Shown piece by piece: positions 1 to 10,223 of a stretch of 64,000 nucleotides of DNA. Every line of letters starts with the position of its first letter. The stretch's first letter is position 1. The notes beneath the pieces were generated by a model, which was given only the letters and a program-made list of their open reading frames with translations, made no database searches and was not told the DNA's origin. Source of the DNA: Tuctoria greenei (Eukaryota > Streptophyta > Magnoliopsida > Poales > Poaceae); assembly GCA_036927565.1 (NCBI GenBank), contig JAYESD010000011.1, forward strand, positions 156,966,592 through 157,030,591, given 5' to 3'. The position numbers were made by a program, and so were the translations under genes.

Positions 1-1255
1 GCCAAAACTTCTTCCGCCAGCAGATCATGCAGCTGACTTCTCTTACTCTTTTCACCAGCACTTTCCATGCCTCCCAATGACTTACTTCCACCACCAACGT
101 GTGGCTCTGAAGATGTTGGCATGCCATTCCAAGGAACTGAAGATACTGAAGCTGCTGGCACAGGTGACCTAGCACTTTCGATAGCTAATGTTCTCTGTAC
201 TCGCATTTGTTCCTCGGCTTGAATTTCCAGCAGTGATTTAGGTCTGGGCCCCTGGGTAGGTTTCCATGCTCGCTGGTTTGCAGTAGAATGAGGATCAGAT
301 TCAGATTCAGCTTTGTTAGAATTGTATTCCTCAGACAGGCTTTTGGGAGGTAACATCTCATTTTCCACTCTAATAGGTGAACCCCAAAATAGTTCCTCTC
401 TATCATCTGGTAAATCATGCTTAGTTCCACCAAGGTCAGAATTATCAGGCTCATTTTCCTGTCTTGACTGTTCAGAAGAAACTGTCTTCGTCACTCCTTT
501 GCCAGTATCTGAGGGAGCCTGTTTCTTTTTTTGCTTCTTTTTCTTTTCTGGTTTCTTTGTCTCCTGTGTATCAGCAACTTTTACTTCATCAGGAGCAGCT
601 TCTGAAGAAAGTTTCATTTCCTGGACCTGTTTAGAAACATTAGCTAGTACATTGTCTGACTCTGGATTCATTGGTGGCTGAGGAAAATCCTTAGCTCTCC
701 CTGAGACATCAGTAGATGCAGTTTCAGAAGCTACAACTTTCGGAGTCCCAGCTCCCATTTCATGATATTTAACCTCTTGTTGCTTAGCAGGTTGCTGATC
801 ATTAGTATCTGTGACTTTTTCCAGAATAGGATTTACCATAGTTGCTTTTATTTGTGCATCATCATTTGCAACAAGTTCCAGCATCTGAGGATATGAATAG
901 CCTTCTTTTGGAAGTGAACCCACAGCAATTTGATGGGGCAAAGGCAGTGAAGCTGCAGAGATTTGGGATAAACCAATGCCATCTGTATCTCTCATATTCA
1001 TAATTGACTGAGTAGATTGTTGCCCCACAGCCCCCACCTGCATACCATGGACGGGCAACTTTCGATCAACTTCAATACTTTCTTGCATTCTTCGAAGAGC
1101 GTGATTCAAGGAATCACCAGATGGCACAGAAGGATGCCTCGATCCGTAAGACTCCTCAGTCTGCTGATAGGGATGTCCCTGAGGTACCATGTGTGAGAGT
1201 AGATGTTGCTGCTGCAACAACACCTTCTGTTGCTGCTCAAGCTGAAGCTGCTGCT
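1..1255 (-). pseudogene. GYF gene, exon 6 distal part (Gln/Lys-rich C-terminal region), runs off the left edge
   Basis: Reading the minus strand from 1250 down to 1, one frame stays open with no stop. It opens with a Gln/Leu-rich stretch (QLQLEQQQKVLLQQ). A Lys-rich segment follows (KKPEKKKKQKKKQ, about 515-555). Then comes LWGSP, and a conserved KSLLEIQAEEQMRVQR block near 195-245 that is typical of the C-terminal half of plant GYF proteins. The frame is in register with 13259-13330 across the inserted element once one copy of the 5-bp target duplication (CTGCT) is removed. No start codon is expected here because it is an internal piece of an exon. Confidence 0.85.
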
Positions 1256-4200
1256 TGTAACATCCATAATTCTTGTACAAAAATTTGCTCAAACCTTGAT
1301 CATTGTAGCATGCATTTTTATGTGAATTTTTAGTGTTCAAACGAGTAGCAAACGGTTCAAATTGAATTTGAATTCAAAATCAAAAGAAATGAATGGAAAA
1401 AAGAAAAAGAAAAAGGAAATAAAACCCTCCTGGGCCGATTTCCCTCCCCCGGCCCATTTCCCCTTTTCCCCTCCGGCGGCCCAGCCGAAACCCGCGCCCC
1501 CTCCTTCTCTCTCTCCCACTGCCGAGCGGGCCCCACATGTCATCCCCGCCCCCGCGTAACCGTCGCTCGCCTCCCTCCCGCGCGCAACTGCCGAACACCC
1601 CGCGCCCACTTCTCCTCCTCCCTCGGAACCACTCCTCCCCGGCAGTTTTCGTGCGCCCATTGAAACCGCACACCCCCTCCATACTTTAGAGGAGCCGACG
1701 CCCCATTTTCCCCTCTCCCCGAGCTCTCTCTTTCTCCCTAACCCTTCATCGCCGGTGAGTACCTCGGCACACGCGTTCCCGCCACTGCAGTCCCCTTGCT
1801 CCCCATCTTCTTGGTCTCACGTGCTCACCGCTCCACCAGGAACACGCCGGGCAAGAGATCGAGGGGAGATCACCGAGGCTTCACCGAGCTCGACGTGCAC
1901 CGACGCCACCGCCGCCATTCCTCGTCGCCGACCGTCCTCCGACCGATTCCAAGGCTAGCTACTCCCCTGGGTGAGTTCCCCTACTTCCCCTCTCTCGCTC
2001 CATGCCCTTAGCATCTTGTTTGGGCGTCTGTTTCGCCGTTTTGGCCGTCTCCGGCGAGCATCGCCGCCGCGGGTGCCGTGCGCCGCCGCGCGCGTGTGGC
2101 CGGCGTCGCCAGAGGCGACGTGGCCCAATCCGGGCCATCGGTTTCACCCCAACGGCCGCGATTAGAAGACCGTAACGGTTCGGCATAATAAAATCCGGGC
2201 CGTTCGCTTCGGATCCAACGGTCTGCATTCAAATCCCCTTTTCCCGCCGCCAGCTTTACACCCAGGCCCCTGGAAATTCACTAGCTACCCCCTGTGCTTC
2301 TCGGTAATCCGAATCTAGCCCCCAGAAATCACAGACTAGCCCCTGGAACCCTAAAAATTGGTTTTAATCATTTAATTAAGCATTCTAACCCCTGTAATTT
2401 TGTAGAATAATATATTTAGACCCTGTACAGTGTAGAAAACTATTTATTTAGCCCCTGGACTTTTATTTAATTGCTGAATAGGGTTTTAATTGTATTTAAG
2501 GTGTAGAAAATAGATAAAAATGGTAATTAAGTGTAGGAATGTTATGAAAAATTGTTATAATCTATTTTATGCTGTGAATTTATTTTAGTGTTCAGATAAA
2601 ATATATTTTGTCCCTGGAATAATTATTATAAAGGTTTTAAAATACATTTTTGCTATAGAAAATTCAATAAAAATGGTTTTAGGCTATAATAAAATCCCAA
2701 AATTCTAGGAAAAATATAAAATGCATACCTTGGCCATGTTAAATGATAAATACCTCGTAGGGACGCATTAGTGTAGGATTTTGTGCTTATGTGTATGTGT
2801 GAATGTATTGTTTTGCGTGCCTTTACTTATTTAGCTTTATTCTATTCTTGCCATTGCTTGGGCATATATCTAGAGTCGTACTACGACCCTAACCTCAACT
2901 TCCAAGACCAAGACTTCGTCAATTCTCAAGTCTCCAACGAAGGCAAGTGCCCTTGACCATCTTGTACCTATTTTAGGGATTTAGCTAGTTGCATGCTAAT
3001 TAATTTGATGTCCTACTTCATGTTTACATGCCCTGTTCCATATAATTCCTTGTTACCTGAAATGGATTGGGAAGTAGATAGGCTTTATTTATGCTTAGCC
3101 ACGCTTAGATGATGGGATTGGGATTTCATACAAATGTCCTATGCTCAACTTTATGGTTACTTTTATTTGGTGATGAATATACATAATGTTAGTGGATAAG
3201 AATCTGGTGGTTGGTTAGTTTTGGTATGGTGCATTTTGCACGAGACCCGGAATTGGGGTTTGTTACCACCAGATTCTAAGGACCGGTTTATGGAGGAAGC
3301 CACTAAGCTTTATAGTACCACCACGAGACTGAGATGGGGCAGCTTGGTCAATTAATTAGGTTTCTCCCGATGAACTGCTAGTGGTTGGATGGTGCGGGGA
3401 ATGAGGCGGGTGATCTGCTCTTGGAACCGCAAGGCTCAAGAGGGGGCTCTGGGCGGAGGGTTACTCCGAGAATCCTCAGTGGTGGAAACCTTAGAGGGCT
3501 AGCACTAATCGGGAGTACCTTTGTAAAGACCATGTTGTGATCTCCTGGCCTCACATCAAAGGAAGTGTGTAATGTGGTTAGCTACCACGGGCAATCAGGG
3601 AGGTTCACTTAGTCCACCTGGCAACAGGGGATGAAATCACTGCTTGTGGGGAAAGGGTACACTCTCTGCAGAGATTTGGTAAAACTGTCATGACAGCCGT
3701 GCTCACGGACAAGAGCGGCTTGGGGCCAGTTCATAATTAGTCTATGGTTGGGAAATGATGATTCATTATGATTCAAGTACTTTCATTATCATTAATCATG
3801 TGTTAATTATTTATTGAATTGTGATACTGATAATTGGAAGCTAAGGATAGGTTCTAAGCATAGTGCTAAGCCATATTTGGCCTTTCCTTGCTCTAGCCAA
3901 TCATGTCATTCTCTTCCCGCACTTGCTGAGTACTTTATGTACTCAAGCGTTTAATCCTCCTTTAGAATATGAAGAAGAAGAAGCTGCACGGAGGACTTCA
4001 ACGTCAACCCGGAGGACTTGGTCTAGGCTGGCGACCTCACGCGCAACGGCTGCCTGTGGAGACGAAGCCGCTTACCTATCTTGCTTTCTGTAGTGTTGAA
4101 CTGTTTAGTGTTGTAAATATTTGTGGTGCGTATTTGTGGACCTTCGGGTCGTTCTGTAAGACTACTTATGTAATCGAACATGGCAATGTAATGGTATTTC

Positions 4201-4286
4201 ACTTTCGTCAACGCATGTACGATTCAACTGATCCTGGCGTACATGTGATTAGCGTCTGTTCATCTTTACGATGACCGGGCGTGACA
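1256..4286 (+). repeat. 5' LTR of the Tekay-like element
   Basis: It matches 10224-13258 almost throughout and has TG...CA ends. The first kilobase is GC-rich, the middle is AT-rich (about 2340-2860), and the last part is mixed. Small ORFs in it are not supported as genes. Confidence 0.95.
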
Positions 4287-4289
4287 AAG

Positions 4290-4301
4290 TGGTATCAGAG
4301 C
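4290..4301 (+). other. Primer binding site, initiator tRNA-Met type
   Basis: TGGTATCAGAGC starts three bases after the LTR end and continues into CAGG. This is the usual plant retrotransposon site complementary to the 3' end of initiator tRNA-Met. Confidence 0.92.
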
Positions 4302-4502
4302 CAGGTTGCCCGTAGGACGCAAGTCTAGTTAGAAATGGCCGAAAATTAAGGACTATACTATTTTCATATGAAATAGTATTTCCAAAACTTTGTGCTCTCC
4401 ATCTCAACCCTTGTGCTTCTTACCTTGCTTTGCTTATTTGTTTTTATTCTAACTTGATTTATTAATTATTAATCTCACTCTCTTCTTTTCAAATGTTTGT
4501 AG

Positions 4503-5270
4503 ATGGTGCGGACCAAGCAGACGGCCCGTAAGTCGACTGGAGGTCGTGTCCCTCAGCACGCCCTAGCCAGTCACTCCGCACCTCACACACCCCGGAGGGA
4601 GACGACACTGCTCTCCAACGGGAGTGCTGCTTCGAGGATGCGCGTCCGTCTTCGTTCTCTTCTTCGAGCTGCGGGGTACCGTGAGTACCGTGTCCGCTTA
4701 GTCTACCACACCACTAGGGTCTTTGCACCCTATACTGGTGAGCTGGAGTGGACTTCTCAGCTGGCCGTCTACTACGACTCGGAGTTGCTGCACTCGCACT
4801 TCTCTCCGGCCTGGAGGAGCTCCCAGCGTGCAGCTGAGGAGGACGCCACGTGGGAGGCGACCACCTACTGGAGCCACGCCCACAGGTTCCTTCTTGGGTG
4901 CACGGAGCACGCGTACACCCCTCAGCGCCCTAGTGGCACAGCCGCCTTCGCTGGACGTGATGTCGAGGGACGCTTGACTCACCCCCAGTGCGAGAGGCTG
5001 GTGGACGACGTTGTGGAGTTGTCTTCGCGACTCCAGTGTTGTCAGCAGGAGCTGCAGGACAGCAGGGACCTGGTCGACCGCTACGAGCGACTTCGACGAC
5101 GCTACACGAGGATCACTGGAGTTGATCCTAACTCTCCGCAGTACGCTTCAGACGTGGAGCCTTGGGACCCGAACTCTCCGGATCGCCGCATGAACTCCCC
5201 CGAGAACTCAAGAGAAGACTCAGAAGAAGAAGACCCGGAGATGGAGGTTGAGGAGGACTCCGACGAGTAG
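4503..5270 (+). CDS. Retrotransposon extra ORF (orf0) with a histone H3 tail-like N-terminus and acidic C-terminus
   Basis: The product is 255 aa and intact. It starts MVRTKQTARKSTGGRVP. Histone H3 starts (M)ARTKQTARKSTGGKAP, so H3 positions R2 to G13 are identical, P16, L20 and A21 also match, and position 1 is Val instead of Ala. Residues about 45-150 form a domain rich in Tyr, Trp, Arg and His that I do not recognise. Residues about 165-205 look like a coiled coil. The last 45 residues hold two DPNSP-like repeats and a strongly acidic tail (EDSEEEDPEMEVEEDSDE). The ORF sits between the primer site and gag, where RIRE3/RIRE8-like elements carry an ORF of unknown role. The start is the first ATG, preceded by an AT-rich leader. 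A chromatin-related role is inference only. Confidence 0.85.
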   Translation: MVRTKQTARKSTGGRVPQHALASHSAPHTPRRETTLLSNGSAASRMRVRLRSLLRAAGYREYRVRLVYHTTRVFAPYTGELEWTSQLAVYYDSELLHSHFSPAWRSSQRAAEEDATWEATTYWSHAHRFLLGCTEHAYTPQRPSGTAAFAGRDVEGRLTHPQCERLVDDVVELSSRLQCCQQELQDSRDLVDRYERLRRRYTRITGVDPNSPQYASDVEPWDPNSPDRRMNSPENSREDSEEEDPEMEVEEDSDE

Positions 5271-5648
5271 GAGTGGACTCGTTTCCCCGCTGGACGACTC
5301 AGGACAGTTATCCTTAGTTTGTAGGAGCGTGTAGCTGCGCCCTCCTTAGTCTTGAGTTGTGTCGTTTATGTTGTTATGCTAGTAGTTTGCTTTATGTTGT
5401 GTGTGTTGGTTGCGACATGAGTTGTGGAATGCTTCGGCATCCTGTCCACATCCATGTCTTTAGTCTTGTTTATGTGTCGTGTGAGTGGTGGAATGCTTAG
5501 GCATCTTGTCCACCTCCACACTAGTTGATTAATGAACTTGCTTTATGTCTATTACCCTTGATGCATATAGTTGGGACCGTGTTACCCTAGTGTATCCTTT
5601 CTTATCTCATCTATTATTCTAAGACCTCAATGAACTTCTCTATCACAG

Positions 5649-8600
5649 ATGGCTGGACGAGGTAGAGGTAGAGGTAGAGGCCGTGGTCGTGGTAACCCAC
5701 CTCTGGATGAGGAACTTGGAGGTGTCCCTGGATGGAATGCAAGGGGTGCTCGAGGAGCCCCAGCCTCTCAACAGATGCAACAAATGATGGCTCTTCAGAC
5801 TCAACTACTTAACAACCTCACCCAGATTGTCACCAACCTGCAACAAGCCCCACCCCCACCACCACCAAACTACAACCTTCCGCCACCACCACCTTTTCCA
5901 CCTAGGTCCTTCCTAAGGGACTTCCTGAACACCCATCCACCCACTTTTGCCACCGTTACCGAACCCATGGACGCTGATGATTGGCTCCGTACCATTGATA
6001 GCAAGCTGAGGCTCATCCATTGTGAAGGAAGGGAGAAAGTGCTACTAGCCTCTCATCAACTTCAAGGACCAGCAGCTGACTGGTGGACCGCCTTCACCGA
6101 AGCCCACCGGGACCCGGAAAATATTACATGGGAAGAATTCCGAACCAACTTCCGCAATCACTTCGTACCTGAAGGAGAGATACAAGCCAGACGTGAAGAA
6201 TTCCTGATGCTAAAGCAAGGCCGTATGACTGTGAGGGCCTACCTGAATGCCTTCACCCAGCTATCCCGCTATGCCCCAACAGACGTGGATACCGACGCCA
6301 AGAAGCAATTCCGCTTCAAGAATGGGCTGGACAAAGAGTTAAAGTTCGCCATGTCTTCCAGCGACTACGGCGACTTCCAGAAGTTAGTTGACAAAGCTTT
6401 TGAAGTGGAGAGGACTAAGAAGGAACTGGATGATGATGAAAGAAAGAGGAAGTTGACTTTAGCAGCACATGCCTCCAGCAGCAATGTACGCCCCCGTCTC
6501 AACCCTCCGCCTACAACTCATATGACTCGTCCCATGAACTACTCGGGACAGAGGTTTCCCAACTCCAACTACAGGCCACCCACTCCTTACAACCAGCAGA
6601 TGCGCCAGCAGCAGCAGCCACCACACCAGCCGGTGCAACCCCCACGCCAGCAGATGCAGCCACCCCGCCCTTCAGCCCCCGCTAACCGTCCAAGTGGCCA
6701 ACCCCCAAGAAACCAGTCAGGAGGCAACAAGGGCCCAAATAATGCTGCGGGAGTACAATGCTACAAGTGCGGAGAATGGGGACACTATGCCAGTAGTTGT
6801 CCAAAGAAGCAGCAAAACCCAACTGGCCGTGTCAACCATGTGACTCTGGAGCAAGCACAGGAAGCACCTGATGTGGTGATCGGTACGTTCTCTGTCAACT
6901 CCCACCCCGCCACCATATTGTTTGATTCGGGTGCTACACATTCATTCATATCCAAGGATTTCATAAAGAAGCATGACATGGTAGTTACATTCTTGAATGG
7001 GCCATTATTGATAAACTCTCCGGGAGGAGAGATGGTGGCAAGGCATCTATGCCGAAAAGTGAGTATAAACATAAGGGGGGTAGTCTTTTGGGCCAACCTA
7101 ATAGTGTTGGACTCACAAGGATTAGATATCATTCTGGGAATGGACTGGTTGACAAAGAATCAAGGAGTAATTCATTGTGCAACTAGAACAGTCTGCTTAA
7201 CACACCCGGATGGCACCACAGTGGAATTCAAGCCAGATCAGACACAAGAAGCAATAGTGCAACTCAACCATCTTGAGAGTACCAAAGACATCAGGGTTGT
7301 GAAAGAATTTCCGGATGTATTCCCAGATGACTTACCAGGTATGCCCCCTGATCGAGAGATTGAATTTATCATTGAACTAGTACCTGGAACGGCCCCAATA
7401 TATAAGAGGCCATATAGAATGGATGCTAAACAATTGGCTGAACTAAAGGATTATATTGAGGAGTTATTGGCAAAGGGATATATTCGTCCTAGCTCATCGC
7501 CTTGGGGAGCACCGGTCATATTTGTACCTAAGAAGGATGGAACGCAAAGGTTGTGTGTGGATTATCGTGCCCTAAATGAGGTAACAATCAAGAATAAATA
7601 CCCACTACCAAGGATTGAAGATTTGTTTGATCAGTTAAGAGGAGCATGTGTGTTTTCCAAGATTGATCTTCGTTCGGGCTACCATCAACTGAAGATTAGA
7701 CCGTCGGATATTCCCAAGACGGCATTTGTCTCTCGGTATGGATTGTATGAGTATACAGTCATGTCATTTGGATTGACCAATGCTCCGGCGTATTTTATGT
7801 ATCTTATGAACAAGGTATTCATGGAGTACTTGGATAAGTTTGTAGTGGTATTCATCGATGACATACTTATCTACTCCAAGACTGAAGAAGAGCATGAGGA
7901 GCACCTCAGGATGGCCCTACAGAAGCTTCGTCAACATCAACTGTATGCCAAACTTAGTAAGTGTGAGTTTTGGCTAAAGGAGGTATCATTTTTGGGACAT
8001 GTCATATCCGAAGGAGGTATAGCAGTGGATCCAGGCAAAGTGGCCGATGTCCTTAAGTGGGAAACACCTGAGAGTGTACATGATATACGGAGATTCTTAG
8101 GTATGGCTGGTTATTACCGTCGATTCATCGAGGGCTTTTCAAAGATCTCTCGACCACTAACCAAGCTACTTGAGAAAGGAGTTGCTTTCAAATGGACCCC
8201 CGAACGTGAAGTAAGCTTCGCCGAATTGAAGAAGAGGTTGACCAGTGCACCGGTATTGGTGATGCCTGATATGCAGAAGGAGTTTGTGGTCTATTGTGAT
8301 GCTTCTGGTCATGGTTTAGGATGTGTCTTAATGCAAGGAGGACATGTTGTGGCCTATGCTTCAAGACAGCTTCGTAAACATGAGAGAAATTATCCAACGC
8401 ATGACTTAGAATTGGCAGCTGTTGTTCATGCTTTGAAGATATGGAGGCATTACTTAATGGGAAAAAGGACGGAGATATATACAGATCACAAGAGCTTGAA
8501 GTACATATTTACACAGCCGGATCTCAATCTCAGGCAACGACGTTGGTTGGAGTTAATAAATGATTTTGATGTGGGAATCAACTATCATCCAGGCAAGGCT

Positions 8601-10177
8601 AATGTGGTCGCTGATGCTCTAAGCAGGAAGGGACAAAGCAATAACTTGTCAGTACAAGCTCTTCAACCCCAGCTATGTGAAGAGTTTGCAAGGTTAAATC
8701 TATGTCTAGTGTCTAGCACTGAAGCAGTTGCTATGGAAGTGGACTCGACCCTTGAGCGTGATATACGAGAAGGACAAAAGAATGATGAGAAAGTCAAAGA
8801 GATCAAGCAGTTGATGAAGAAAGGGAAAGCTCCAAACTTTAGAGAGGATGAACAAGGAACCTTATGGCTTGGAAAGAGGATTTGTGTTCCAGATGTCAAG
8901 GAGATTAAAGAGTTGATACTAAGAGAAGCTCATGACTCATCATACTCCATTCATCCCGGAAGCACAAAGATGTATCAAGACCTTAAAGATCGATATTGGT
9001 GGCATGGAATGAAACGGGATGTAGCCGAATATGTGGCCATATGTGATACATGTCAATTGATTAAGGCGGACCATCAAAGACCAGCAGGGTTGTTGCAACC
9101 AATCAAAGTGCCAGAATGGAAGTGGGAAGAAATTAGTATGGACTTCATTGTGGGACTACCAAGAACACAGTCCGGATGTGATTCTATATGGGTTATTGTG
9201 GACCGTCTAACTAAAGTGGCTCACTTTATTCCTGTGAAAGAGACCTACAACGGCCCCAAGTTGGCGGAACTGTACATCTCCAGGATTGTATGCTTACATG
9301 GAGTTCCTAAGAAGATCATCTCAGACAGAGGCACTCAATTCACCTCAAGATTCTGGCAGAAGCTGCATGAATCAATGGATACCCGTCTAAATTTCAGTTC
9401 GGCGTATCATCCTCAAACTGATGGTCAGACAGAACGCACCAACCAGATATTAGAAGACATGTTGAGAGCGTGTGCTTTAAAGAATAGCAAGAGTTGGGAC
9501 AAGAATCTACCATATGCTGAATTTTCTTACAACAACAGTTATCAAGCCAGTTTGAAGATGTCTCCTTTTGAAGCATTGTATGGGCGAAAATGTAGGACAC
9601 CGTTGTTTTGGAATCAAACTGGGGAAAGTCAAGTCTTTGGGCCTGACGTATTACAAGAGGCTGAAAGACAAGTACAAGAAATTCGTAAGAATCTAAAGGC
9701 GGCTCAAACAAGACAGAAGAGTTATGCGGATACTCGAAGACGCGATCTCACATTTGAAGTTGGTGATTACGTATACTTGAAGGTGTCACCTATGAGAGGA
9801 TTGCGAAGATTCAAAGTAAGAGGCAAGCTGTCACCTCGATATATTGTCCGTTCAAGATACTCGAAAGACGAGGTGAAGTGGCATATCAACTTGAGCTTCC
9901 GCCACACTTGTCAGATGTGCATAATGTGTTTCATGTATCGCAGCTTAAGAAGTGCTTAAGAGTGCCTGAAGAGCAATTGCCCATGGAAGCCGTGGATGTA
10001 CAGGAAGACTTGTCTTATGTAGAGCAGCCTGTCAAAATACTTGAGACACTAGAAAAAGTCACGAGGAACAAAGTCATTCGCATGTGTAAAGTGCAATGGA
10101 AGCATCACTCTGAGGCAGAAGCAACATGGGAAAGAGAAGAAGCTCTCAAGGCGGATTTCCCTCATCTATTCTCTTAG
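5649..10177 (+). CDS. Gag-pol polyprotein, Tekay-like, with one frameshift before the chromodomain
   Basis: The main frame (5649-9959) encodes 1,436 aa. It starts with an Arg-Gly repeat. Then come gag (about residues 95-260), a zinc knuckle CYKCGEWGHYASSC (about 370), protease DSGATHS (about 425) and reverse transcriptase with FIDDILIYS (about 734). RNase H (YCDASGHGLG, about 881) follows. Integrase has an HHCC finger (about 1094-1140) and the catalytic Asp, Asp and Glu (about 1163, 1223 and 1260). A single-base loss near 9846, in the GPY/F module after integrase, moves the reading frame. The downstream part continues in another frame (9878-10177) and holds a VFHVSQLKKCL block and a CR-type chromodomain ending at 10177. 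As it stands the polyprotein loses its chromodomain. Everything upstream of the shift is open. Confidence 0.93.
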
Positions 10178-10208
10178 AACGTCCGAATCTCGAGGGCGAG
10201 ATTCCTTT

Positions 10209-10223
10209 TAAGGGGGGTAGAGT
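10209..10223 (+). other. Polypurine tract of the Tekay-like element
   Basis: TTAAGGGGGGTAGAG lies directly before the 3' LTR, the expected site for plus-strand priming. Confidence 0.85.

Noticed and set aside
1755..2232. Small ORFs in both Tekay-like LTRs (repeated at 10724-11201)
   Set aside because: Identical copies occur in both LTRs on both strands, with no domain or start context. They are GC-rich LTR sequence.
4503..4568. A real histone H3 gene fragment in place of a retrotransposon ORF
   Set aside because: Similarity ends at about residue 21. No H3 core follows, and the frame runs 255 codons to a unique acidic end within the element.
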